NCBI GenBank assembly: GCA_009602725.1
Contig: WELB01000229.1
Location: 7,210-19,685 of the forward strand
Direction: 5' to 3'
DNA length: 12,476 bases
Source of the DNA: Spirogloea muscicola
Taxonomy: Eukaryota; Streptophyta; Zygnematophyceae; Spirogloeales; Spirogloeaceae
Shown: positions 1 to 7,170 of the stretch, piece by piece
Position numbering within the stretch: the first letter of the stretch is position 1
How the letters are laid out: every line of letters begins with the position of its first letter
Notes under the pieces: model-generated
The model's database searches: none
Seen by the model: only the letters and a program-made list of their open reading frames with translations
Told to the model about the DNA's origin: nothing
Translations under genes and position numbers: made by a program

Positions 1-93
1 AGAAGTGGCTCTCCCAATGAGGGCAAGGGCTGTGAGAAGCCAGCCCGAAAAGAATTGACAAGGTTCGAAGGGGCCAAACTACGAGCTAAGCAG
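1..93 (-). repeat. T-module repeat, near-identical to 6625-6717
   Basis: This stretch matches 6625-6717 at 92 of 93 bases, the only difference being A at 20 against G at 6644. Similarity stops abruptly after base 93 (6717). The other side runs off the window. It contains the shared core GCCAGCCC followed by AAAGAATTGACAAGG. Read on the minus strand it follows the coding tail at 144-191, the same order as in the other full copies. The near identity implies recent copying or gene conversion. It looks like a 3' untranslated or terminal part of a mobile element, but no family is recognised. Confidence 0.8.
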
Positions 94-143
94 CGACTGC
101 GGGGCCTGAAGAGGCTATGGCAGAACGGGGGAGGATGGACCGC

Positions 144-191
144 TTAGTAGTTACGAGTGAGGAGCCTCACATCCGACAGACTAGCTGCCGG
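144..191 (-). mobile_element. Inner repeat copy: coding tail PAASLSDVRLLTRNY-stop
   Basis: On the minus strand this reads PAASLSDVRLLTRNY and then TAA, parallel to FPASSYSDLLLLTRGY and TGA at 408-458. The frame is broken just upstream: an extra base near 192 puts the preceding codons out of register, so the copy is dead. It is followed on the same strand by the T-module at 1-93. It is the second unit of a tandem pair with the copy at 241-690; the two stop codons are about 264 bases apart. Confidence 0.6.
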
Positions 192-261
192 TAAACTATC
201 CCCCACCAGAGGGGTAGGCGAAGTGGGCGAGACTCTTCGAGTAGGCGAAGGTCAGGAGGGG

Positions 262-335
262 GGGGGAAGGGCTCGCCCATAGAAGAAGAGGGGCTAGCGA
301 AGCCAGCCCAGAGGAGAAGGGCATTGTCTGCAGGC
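262..335 (-). repeat. T-module repeat, outer tandem copy
   Basis: This carries the core GCGAAGCCAGCCCAGAGGAG and the flanking GCTCGCCCATAGAAGAAG, which align with GCCAGCCC and GCTCTCCCAATG of the copy at 1-93. It lies downstream, on the minus strand, of the coding tail at 408-458. It is more diverged than the pair at 1-93 and 6625-6717. Confidence 0.55.
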
Positions 336-407
336 CTCAAAAGGCCACAAAACAGTGCCATGAAGACAGAACTACACACCAAGACACGAAATGATGCAGA
401 TGGATGC

Positions 408-600
408 TCAGTAACCACGAGTGAGCAACAGCAAATCAGAATAACTCGAAGCAGGAAAAGCGGCACTCTGCCGAGACCTTGAGGCAGCAGCCATAGCGCC
501 GCCAGCGCGCGTGTGGACCGCATGAGCCTGAGAGCGCTGGAGCGAGACCGCCAGTCTCATTCGAAAGACCTGAGCGAGGGAAGCCGGCAGCATAAAAGCC
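408..600 (-). mobile_element. Outer repeat copy: about 64-residue coding remnant ending SYSDLLLLTRGY
   Basis: On the minus strand an open frame from the end of the 5S-like fragment to the TGA at 408-410 contains QRSQAHAVHTRAGGAMAAA and then FPASSYSDLLLLTRGY. The last 25 residues recur at 6282-6358 (SGSRRTASFPA, SYSDLMLLTRGY, stop) with mainly synonymous changes. The QAHAVHT block recurs near 1428-1455 and 5955-5990. It looks like the C-terminal end of a mobile-element protein. The spacing of an H-x-x-R-x-GG-A-like block before an SAAF-like block faintly recalls the C-terminal part of tyrosine recombinases of DIRS or Crypton elements, but that is only a guess. Confidence 0.55.
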
Positions 601-671
601 TGGCGCCCGAGGGAGCTTAACTTCGGAGTTCTGATGGGATCCGGTGTAGTAGGCCCTGGTATGATCGTATC
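601..671 (-). pseudogene. 5S rRNA-derived fragment (5' 70 nt)
   Basis: The minus strand starts GATACGATCATACCAG and continues with CACCGGATCCCATCAGAAC and TCCGAAGTTAAGC. This is the 5' half of a plant or green-algal 5S rRNA, up to about TCGGGCG. It holds loop A, helix II and III sequence and the A-box region of the internal RNA polymerase III promoter. The expected second half, with the GGATGGGTGACC C-box region, is missing; repeat DNA takes its place. It is therefore not a functional 5S gene. It may be a pseudogene or the head of a 5S-derived retroposon. Confidence 0.8.
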
Positions 672-689
672 AGGAAGAAAGTGCTCGCC

Positions 690-1011
690 CATCAAGACAG
701 GCGTAGCACCATTGGCGCTTGGCGCGGCACGGCGGCGCGATGCGATGCGGCGGCCCTGCCAGGAAGAAAGCGCCAGGAGGCTGCATCACCGGGCCGGGAG
801 CAGCAAATCCACCCTGGCAGGTGCCTCCCGCCTGGCGGGCGTGGCGCGTGACGGCGTCGTCGGGGGGGAAGCCCCGTCGTCGGGCAACCGGCCTGCCGTC
901 AGTAAAAGCTGACGCCGGCGCCGCCGGCTGGGCACCAGCTCCCCACCTTGCCTACCTTCCGGGCGCCGGCCCCCGCCGCGGCCCCCCCCGCCTCCCCGCG
1001 GCGGGCCCTCC
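690..1011. promoter_or_regulatory. GC-rich region upstream of the glycosyltransferase
   Basis: No gene is seen here. It is very CpG-rich and probably holds the promoter and 5' untranslated region of the gene at 1056. Visible structure includes an inverted repeat CCTGCCAGG/CCTGGCAGG (about 756-764 and 812-820), a direct repeat of CGTCGTCGGG near 855-890, and GCTGACGCCGGCGCCGCCGG at about 909. No TATA box was recognised. The boundaries are inferred from the neighbours. Confidence 0.35.
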
Positions 1012-1089
1012 ATGGCCACCATTAGCGGCCGCATTCCACTCATGGCTGCTCACTCATGGCCGGCCTCGGAGTCGGCGGTCCGCTTCTAG
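1012..1089 (+). other. Possible upstream ORF overlapping the main start
   Basis: An ATG in a good context (CTCCATGGCC) opens a 25-codon frame ending with TAG at 1087-1089. It overlaps the candidate main ATG at 1056 in another frame. If transcribed, it would favour reinitiation at the next in-frame main ATG, at 1143. The transcription start is unknown, so it may lie outside the mRNA. Confidence 0.3.
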
Positions 1090-4000
1090 CGGCGCGCGAG
1101 AGACGAGAGCCGGCCGTCGGCCCCACCGAGACGCGGCCGCAGATGCTCGGCGGCCTGCGGCACCGCCCGTCGGTGCCCAACGGCGAGCTGCCGAGCCCCA
1201 CGCTGGGTGGCCGCCGCACGCCCCGCGGCGGCGACGGCGGCCTCCTCCGCGCCTGGGGGCCCTCCGCCCGCTGGCAGGCGCTCGCCGCGCTCCTCCTCCT
1301 CGTCGCCTCCTACGGCTTCTGGTTCTGCGGCGACGGCGACTGCTTCGGCTCCGCCTGCAGGCACGATGCTCCTGCACCAGCGCCGCGCCCCACCCATCTT
1401 ATCAATGTGCTCGCCTTTGTACTCGGCCGCTCAGGCCCACCATCACTCAGTACACACTGTATCCCTGCTATCTCCCCTCAGCTCCATTGCTCCGACTTGC
1501 GGCTGCTGACTCGGGGTCACTCAGCTCCCATTCGCTGTAGTCTCTTGCACAGCTGAGTGGCTATGGCGCCTCTCGGCCCTTTGGACCTTGTTCACACTTT
1601 CTGGGCTGGCCATCAAAATAGCACCCGCCCTCTTTGGAAAGAGCTCGCTTCTCCTGCCTCAGCTCCAGCAGGGGAAAGGCAGTCAGTCGCTCAGGCCTCA
1701 CCCGAGCGCTGTCCCTGCAGCGGCGACGAGTACGATGGCGAGCAGGTGATCGTGCGCCGGCCCGTGCTCCCGCGGCCGAACGCGTCGCGCATCGACTCGC
1801 AGTTCGTGTACGTCTACGACCTGCCGCCGCGCTTCCACACCGACCTCTTCGACCAGCAGCCGACGTGGCACTCCAAACAAGTGAGAGCTTCCGCGTGGCT
1901 GCAGCCCGCCGTCTGATCGCTTTGAGCTGCCAATGGGGAATCGGCACAGCGCCCACTTGCCACTGTCGGCGTCTCCCTCTCTGCCCGATCCCTGCCCTCT
2001 CCCTCTCCACCTCCTTCTCCCGCTCCCTCTCCCTCCCCGGCTCCCTCCTCTCCCGCTCCCTCCCCCTCCACTCTCTCCCCTCTCCCCCTCTCCCTCCCTC
2101 CATCCCCCCTTCTCGCTCTCTCTCCCCCCCCCTCCTTCCTCCCCACACTCCTTCCAACCCTCTATCTTGACAATCTCTCCCTCTTCCCTCCCGTCTCCAA
2201 CCCCAATCCCTTGCTGCCCCCGCAAATTGCCTCTTTTGAGTCTGCAACTGTCTTTCTGTGCTGGGGTTGCTTAGCACAGCCACTTGTTGTCCTGCTACTG
2301 TGCTGGTCATCCTGCAACAAAGCTTGTCGCTGATTTTCTCACTGCGTAGGAAAGTAGCATAAGATTGATGGTCTACTGGTCGTGTCATCCTCAAGAAGCC
2401 CCTCCCCCCCCACTAATCCTTCTCGCACTCTATGCACAGTACGCTGCAGAGGTTTTCTTGCACAGCTTTTTGGAGCGCAGCAATGTGTACCGCACAACGG
2501 ATCCTGAGGCTGCCTCCCTCTTCTTCATCCCCGTCTACGCTTCCTATTACCTCAACCTCCAGTTGCGCAACCCACCTAAACCCCTACCCCTTCCCACATA
2601 TTGTGGCCAAAGCCTCATGGGCTGCGCGCGCCCCTTCGGCCTGAGGCGCTGACTCGTCTATCCTGGCGGGAGCGGTGCAGGTGCAACTTCCGACAGGCTG
2701 ACATTAAGATGCATGAGGGCGTGGTGGCGACCAGTGCACTGATCACGGAGGCGCTGAAGCTGGTGCGGGCGCGGCACTCGTTCTTCCGCCGCAGCAACGG
2801 CCGCGATCATTTCATGATTGCCTCCTACGACCACGGGCGCTGCAGGTGCAGCCGCAGCCGAGGCTCTGCCCCGCTGCCACGGCTTGCAGGTACCTGAGAG
2901 CAGCAGCCAGGGGCGCTCTTGCTGAGACGGCATGTCTTTTCTGCCGGTGGCGGCGCACAGCTCAATGACTTTTGTGAGCCCAAAGCTTGCTGGCGAGCTG
3001 TTCACGTTGCAGCTCAACGGTGACCGGCGCATCTCCAGGTGCCGCGCCCCTCCTCTTTCCTTCCTGGGAGCGCCAGCCCGCCGTCGCCGCCGCCGCCGTT
3101 GCTGCCACAGTCGCCGCTGCCGCTGCCGCTGCCGCTGTCGCAGCATCTGCGGCTGCCCATGTCAGCAAGCCGTGCAGAAGGCCATGAGCGCAGCTCGTGC
3201 TGAGGGCATCGTGGCGCGCGTCTGTGCTGTGTTGTACTGCGCTGCAGTCGCATGGGGGACCCCGTGAAAGGCATCCAGGAGATTGCCTTCAACCCTGGTG
3301 CTGATTACAGCAAGCTCCACGTGCCGGAGACGCCATGCTACATCCCTGGCCACGACGTGGTCATCCCCGTCCTCGCCGAGGGCGCCATCACGGACCCCCA
3401 GGTCCGGCATGTGACCCCGTCTGAGGGCGACGCCTGTCCTGCTGAGGTCACTTAAGCACGTGACACTCACCAGCCTGCGCAATAAATCCTATGCTGTCAG
3501 CCCTGACCCTAGACCTGACCTCAAAAACCAGCCAGACTCTGAGGAGATGAGTGCCGCACAATGTGCTCAGAGCGGTGAGCGGTCCATCAAACTCCTTGCG
3601 CGGTTTGGACGCGCCGTCCTCGGGGCCGACGACAAGGGCAAGCCGACACTGCACCACGGCCACGCTGTACGCCCTCGCCGTGGTCATGGCCTCGGGCGGC
3701 CAAGCTCTGGCTGCTCTTGACCTCTTGCATTTACTGGACCCAAAGAGCCTGAATCAGGACCAAAAGCCTATCAAATCAGCCTCCTGCCACGGACTTGCCA
3801 GGAGAGCCTGCGCAGGAACGCTGAGCATGAGCAGTTAGAGCTTTCACTTTGCGGCGGGCAGGCCGGAGGCATGCTGGCGGTTCCCTCAGCGAAGTAGATC
3901 TAGGGTCCGATGTCAGTTACTAGGGAGTGTGGACTTCAAGGCATGAGTCGAGCATCTGCAGGGTTCAGGCTTACCCCAATTGTTATTGCTTACACGGGCA

Positions 4001-5046
4001 GGACTGCATGCATTGGTCCACCCATGCCAGGTGCGCAAGGAGCTGTGGGACATCTACGAGGAGCAGAAGCCGCTGGGGTGGGAATTCGGGCTCACCTCGG
4101 ACGAGTACACGTTGGCCGACATGCGCAACTCTAAGTTCTGCGCCTGCCCCCCCGGCTACTCCCAGGTGCCTCCTGTTGAGACCACCCATAATTTCAGCCC
4201 TTGAAGCCCAAAATCTTTGAGGAGCTCCGCTGGTTGCCCCTCCGCACGGCTTTGAGCCAAGGCTAGTCAGACGTGGACTTTGTGAGCTTGACCCAAGCTC
4301 TTGGCATTCACAAAAGCGTCGCCTGCCACCGAACTGGGCCGGTCCGCTGACATATTGTTATTGAGCACACATGCAGTGGACGAGCCGCATGACCAAGGCC
4401 ATCCTCGCGGGGTGCATCCCCGTGACATCGTTCCGGGAGCACGACCAGCCATGGCAGGATGAGGTTGACTACTCCTCTTTTTCACTGAACATCGATCCCG
4501 GGGAGATTTCGACCACACCCCACCGCATTAATGGCATCCTTGCAGACGAGGTTTTGTCCACAAGAAGCCTCACTCCACCTTGACTTGTTGGCTTGGCTTG
4601 CCAGTATTCATGCTCAAGGTGCACGGCGTGGCAGATCAGTATCTGTGTTCCTGTTGCCCCCCTTTCTTGAATTCTGAGCTTTTGACTTGAGTCTGGACTC
4701 CCCGGGTAAACATGGGTCCCATGTGACAGGTCACACGGAAATTGTTGATGGCAAATGTAACCCTCAGAGGAGGACAAAGATGAAAGCATGTGAAGATGAG
4801 CAAGCAGTGAGAGCAAACCCTGAGCTCATAGTGACTGGGTGGCAATTGCAGGCGGCCTTTCGGGCCATGCAGCAGGCGCTGGCGAAGGTCCAGCCCTGGT
4901 TTGCATACAATGAGAGCGTGGCAGGCGGTGTGCACGAGCACGTTGTGCACACGCTGCAAAGAAGGGCCACAGCGCTGGCTGACGGGACGTACAAGCCAAC
5001 CTGGCAGCGATTTGACCAGCTTAAGGACATCACAAAGAGCGGCTGA
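1056..5046 (+). CDS. Exostosin-family (GT47) glycosyltransferase, ten exons
   Basis: Likely a Golgi type II membrane glycosyltransferase of the exostosin/GT47 family, acting on wall or glycoprotein glycans; donor and acceptor cannot be told. Model exons: 1056-1360, 1721-1880, 2440-2561, 2681-2845, 2961-3038, 3248-3401, 3571-3666, 4031-4165, 4377-4550, 4852-5046; all phases agree, giving 527 residues. A hydrophobic anchor (WQALAALLLLVASYGFWF) lies at about 73-90. The exostosin domain runs from FVYVYDLPPRF (exon 2) through AEVFLHSFLERS, the GRDHF and DHGRC blocks, PCYIPGHDVVIP (exon 6), HHGHA+VRKEL across exons 7-8, SKFCACPPGYSQ (about 394-405) and AGCIPV (about 416-421), to a helical C-terminus. 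Intron 1 needs a GC donor (CAG/GCACGA). A GT-AG alternative, 1407-1694, also keeps frame and adds 24 residues. The start could instead be the ATG at 1143, which keeps the anchor. Exon 3-4 borders and exon 7 are the least certain. Confidence 0.85.
1425..1690 (+). mobile_element. Repeat copy inside intron 1 of the glycosyltransferase
   Basis: Within the first intron, on the sense strand, CAGGCCCACCATCAC with GTACACAC matches the QAHAVHT block. CSDLRLLTRGHS at 1488-1523 matches the coding tail, but Y-stop has become H-S, so the stop is lost. A T-module follows at about 1580-1645 (CTTTCTGGGCTGGCC). The order is the same as in the other copies. Its 3' edge comes close to the acceptor at 1720, so the repeat may supply part of the pyrimidine-rich acceptor region. 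Confidence 0.55.
1972..2216 (+). repeat. Polypyrimidine tract in glycosyltransferase intron 2
   Basis: About 245 bases are almost entirely C and T on the sense strand, with runs such as CTCTCTCTCCCCCCCCCTCC. It sits about 90 bases after the donor at 1881, inside intron 1881-2439. Homopurine-homopyrimidine DNA of this kind can form triplex structures. Similar sense-strand tracts lie in introns of the other two genes in the window. Confidence 0.85.
3079..3150 (+). repeat. Triplet-rich GCC/GCT stretch in intron 5
   Basis: This is a degenerate run of CGC and GCT/GCC triplets within the 3039-3247 intron of the glycosyltransferase. The reading frame of exon 5 stays open across it, as does the +1 frame, because the triplets avoid stops. 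It is a low-complexity expansion rather than an exon: the skipped splice joins two exostosin blocks cleanly. Confidence 0.7.
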
Positions 5047-5640
5047 GACTCTGCATTGCAGAGCTGCACCCAATGCAGATCATGTGCTTTCCTTGGCACT
5101 CTGTGCAAGGTCCACAGCTATGGTGCCCCATGTTCGCAGTGCTTGCGACACTAGGCTGCCCAGCCATGCCAGCTAAGAGAGCGACAGGGATGCGCGGCCT
5201 GGGAAAGATACTGTCGTGTGTGATGTGTTGGCAGTGAGTGCTATGCTTCCGCTCATTGCACCTTGCTGACAACTGGCACGTCCAACAAACAGGTAAGACT
5301 ACCATCAATTGTGCAAATCCCATCAGTGTACTTGCTTCCCAGGCGGGAGTGTGGACCTTGGCTTGTTGGGATGCACTAGCGGCTCTGCTTAAGTCATTGA
5401 CTCGGTCATGGGATGGCCATCCATCATCTTCCAATCTGTTGCCCTCGATTTCAAGGAAACACTTGCGAGGTGGGGCCAGGTGGCTCTTCATGGCCAACCC
5501 AATAGAGGTGACTAATGAGTGAGGCGGCGATAGCAAAGGGACAAAAGCATGTGCCATTAGCAAGAAGGGTCCTCAGTGTCTGGAAGAGGGGAAGAACATA
5601 GTGCACTGCAGCCTGCGCCAGCAGCACTGGTGGGTCATGC
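5047..5640. other. Gene-free stretch downstream of the glycosyltransferase
   Basis: No recognisable gene or RNA is seen here. It should contain the 3' untranslated region of the gene ending at 5046. No TGTAA polyadenylation signal, common in chlorophytes, was noticed. Open frames on both strands here read as random, Cys- and His-scattered peptides with no family likeness. Confidence 0.5.
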
Positions 5641-5674
5641 CAAATCAAAAAGCGACTGTGAATGTCCGGCCCAC

Positions 5675-5800
5675 AGGAAGAATAGAAGACTCTTCCAGTA
5701 CAGGGCGATGGCTGGGCTTAGCCAGCTCAGAATCAAAGACTGAACAAACTTTTGAGGGGCGGACAAGCGCTGAAGGACACAGCGTAGTGGCCGCTGGGTG
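5675..5800 (-). repeat. Diverged T-module repeat
   Basis: GATGGCTGGGCTTAGCCAGC and ACTGAACAAACTTTTGAGG align with GGTGGCTGTGAGAGGCCAGC and GTGGACAAGGTCTGGAGG of the copy at 6030-6105. The following GCGCTGAAGGACACAGCG recurs as GTGCTGAAGGACAGGCGG at about 6848. It is an old, diverged copy in the repeat cluster. Confidence 0.5.
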
Positions 5801-5889
5801 CTCATTTCAAGAAGTGAGCTCTACCAGTATCCCCAATTGAGCAGTGTTATCTCCTTGAAGAAATTGCCAGTCTAGGCTATGCACGACGC

Positions 5890-6166
5890 ACTGATGTGCT
5901 TCCGGCCGAGATGGGCTTGCCAGCTGCATGTCTGTCGTTCTTGCGCCGTCGAGTGTCGGCCTATTTGCAGCCTGCTCAGGCTCATGCTTTGCACCAGAAA
6001 GCTGGGCGAGCTCTAGTGGGTGGCAGAATGAACAGCGCTTCCAAATTGACTGGTGGCTGTGAGAGGCCAGCCCAGAAGAGTGGACAAGGTCTGGAGGGCT
6101 CGAAATTTGCAATCTACTTTTCAGGCATCGAATAGCGACCTTGATGTGCTGACCCGTGGATACTGA
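5890..6166 (+). mobile_element. Repeat copy split by an inverted T-module
   Basis: Plus-strand reading gives MLPAEMGLPAACLS and PAQAHALHQKAG (about 5896-5990), resembling MLPASLAQVFRM and SQAHAVHTRAG of the copy at 408-600. The coding tail ASNSDLDVLTRGY with TGA resumes at 6125-6166. Between them, at about 6030-6105, lies a T-module in the opposite orientation. The simplest reading is an element interrupted by insertion of another, which would make this a nested and inactive copy. Confidence 0.5.
6030..6105 (-). repeat. T-module inserted into another repeat copy
   Basis: It carries CGCTTCCAAATTGACTGG, GGCTGTGAGAGGCCAGCCC and GGACAAGGTCTGGAGGGC. The closest relative is the copy at 6760-6850, with CTCTTCCAATGG, GATTAACTGGTGGCTGGGAG and GTACAAGGTCTGAAGG. 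It is oriented against the coding remnant around it. Confidence 0.6.
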
Positions 6167-6239
6167 GCGGGTCAATCTGCAGTGGGTAATGTACGTCATC
6201 GGATGCGCTTGCCGTTGTACGTGGCCACTTGAGCCCGCA

Positions 6240-6490
6240 ATCATCTTTTTGCAAGCAAGCAAGTCCCTTCTGAGCAAGCCGCCTCTGGGTCTCGGCGGAC
6301 TGCCTCTTTCCCTGCAGCGAGCTACTCAGACCTGATGTTGCTCACTCGTGGGTACTGAGCTTTCCTCTGCATCGTGTTCTGCAGTGTTTTGTCGTGTAGT
6401 CATTTCTCCGGCTCCTCTTTCTTTGGCTTTGGACATTGTCAATTCTTTTTTGGGCTGGCTTTGCTTTTCTATGGGCGCGCACTTCTTCTG
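6240..6490 (+). mobile_element. Repeat copy: coding tail plus T-module
   Basis: At 6282-6358 the plus strand reads SGSRRTASFPA, then ASYSDLMLLTRGY and TGA, matching the copy at 408-480 in sequence and stop position. The post-stop DNA also matches: CTCTGCATC, then GTTTTGT, then CATTGTCAATTC and TTTTGGGCTGGCTTTGC at about 6430-6470, and TATGGGCGCGC. This is the best-preserved plus-strand copy. Its T-module forms an inverted pair with the copy at 6610-6717. Confidence 0.6.
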
Positions 6491-6589
6491 AGCGGCCGCA
6501 GGTCAGGGAGAGTCTAGTCTCCGGGTAGCGGGTTCCCTGTCTACAGCAGGAAGGGACAAGCTTGGGAGGGGGGAGCGCCGACACGAACG

Positions 6590-6605
6590 CGCCAAGCGCT
6601 TGGCG
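6590..6605. repeat. 16-bp perfect palindrome
   Basis: CGCCAAGCGCTTGGCG is its own reverse complement. It lies in the spacer between the inverted T-modules at 6400-6487 and 6610-6717. A related GGCGCTTGGCGCGGC is found at about 714. Function is unknown. Confidence 0.85.
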
Positions 6606-6609
6606 AAGC

Positions 6610-6717
6610 CGAGGGTCGGGAAGAAGAAGTGGCTCTCCCAATGGGGGCAAGGGCTGTGAGAAGCCAGCCCGAAAAGAATTGACAAGGTTCGAAGGGGCCA
6701 AACTACGAGCTAAGCAG
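6610..6717 (-). repeat. T-module repeat, near-identical to 1-93
   Basis: Bases 6625-6717 match 1-93 with a single difference. The similarity ends after CTAAGCAG at 6717. Unlike the copy at 1-93, no coding tail was found next to it on the minus strand, so this one is a solo T-module. Confidence 0.8.
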
Positions 6718-6754
6718 GTCGGGGGGCCCACCGAGGACGGCCCAGGGGGAGAAA

Positions 6755-6895
6755 GCGACAGCTCTTCCAATGGAAGCAAGCGCGGCCAGATTAACTGGTG
6801 GCTGGGAGAGGCCAGCCCAAAGGAATGTACAAGGTCTGAAGGAGCCGGAGTGCTGAAGGACAGGCGGTGGCTGTGAGAGGCCAGCCCAAAATGGG
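6755..6895 (-). repeat. Two further T-module copies in tandem
   Basis: The first (about 6760-6850) has GGCTGGGAGAGGCCAGCCC and GTACAAGGTCTGAAGG. The second is a short partial copy at about 6865-6890 (GGCTGTGAGAGGCCAGCCC). They abut the GC-rich sequence upstream of the cyclophilin gene and may lie in its promoter region. Confidence 0.6.
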
Positions 6896-7170
6896 AACGT
6901 ACCCCCCGGGGAAACCCCCCGTCCCCATTCAGCGTGAGGCTCCGTCAGCGGCCGCCGCGCCGGCGCTGACGGCGGCGCTGACGCCCCGGCGGCGGGAAAC
7001 TCCCCGGCCCCCGGCCGCAACGACCATCCCATTCCGCTAGTCGCGCCGATTCGGCGCCGGCGCGCCTCCCCACGCAAGCCCCGGCCTTGCCGCCGCAGCC
7101 GCCGCCGCCGCCTTAGCTCAGGGTTCAGGGCTTAGGGCGGGGAGGGGGGGGGGCCTGGCGGCGGCGCCGG
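6896..7170. promoter_or_regulatory. GC-rich region upstream of the cyclophilin
   Basis: This is CpG-rich DNA with GCTGACGGCGGCGCTGACGC near 6964. A 49-codon frame opening at the ATG at 6891 (MGTYPPGKPPVP..., Ala/Pro/Arg/Thr-rich, stop at 7038) could hold a missing first cyclophilin exon. A donor at 6934 (GTGAGG) and an acceptor ending at 7128 have matching phases. This is not proven. Confidence 0.3.

Noticed and set aside
601-671. Functional 5S rRNA gene
   Set aside because: Only the 5' half matches; the region with the C-box and the 3' strand of helix I is absent.
719-1540. Long plus-strand frame, Pro/Arg/Ala-rich, 273 codons
   Set aside because: Low-complexity read-through of GC-rich DNA in a frame other than the exostosin exon; no family likeness.
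1933-2274. Plus-strand Pro/Ser/Leu-rich frame
   Set aside because: Translation of the CT-rich intron; splicing removes it.
1561-2394. Long minus-strand frame rich in Arg, Glu and Gly
   Set aside because: It is the antisense of exon 2 and of the polypyrimidine tract, which lacks stops by composition.
2932-3267. Continuous frame through exon 5 and the following intron as one exon
   Set aside because: Only 2961-3038 has exostosin-like sequence; splicing 3038 to 3248 joins NGDRRIS to RMGDPVKGIQE in matching phase.
5030-5563. Minus-strand frame of 177 codons
   Set aside because: No recognisable domain, odd composition, and it overlaps the 3' end of the glycosyltransferase.
6342-6779. Minus-strand frame across the inverted T-modules
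   Set aside because: It crosses two oppositely oriented repeat fragments, so it cannot be one ancestral gene.
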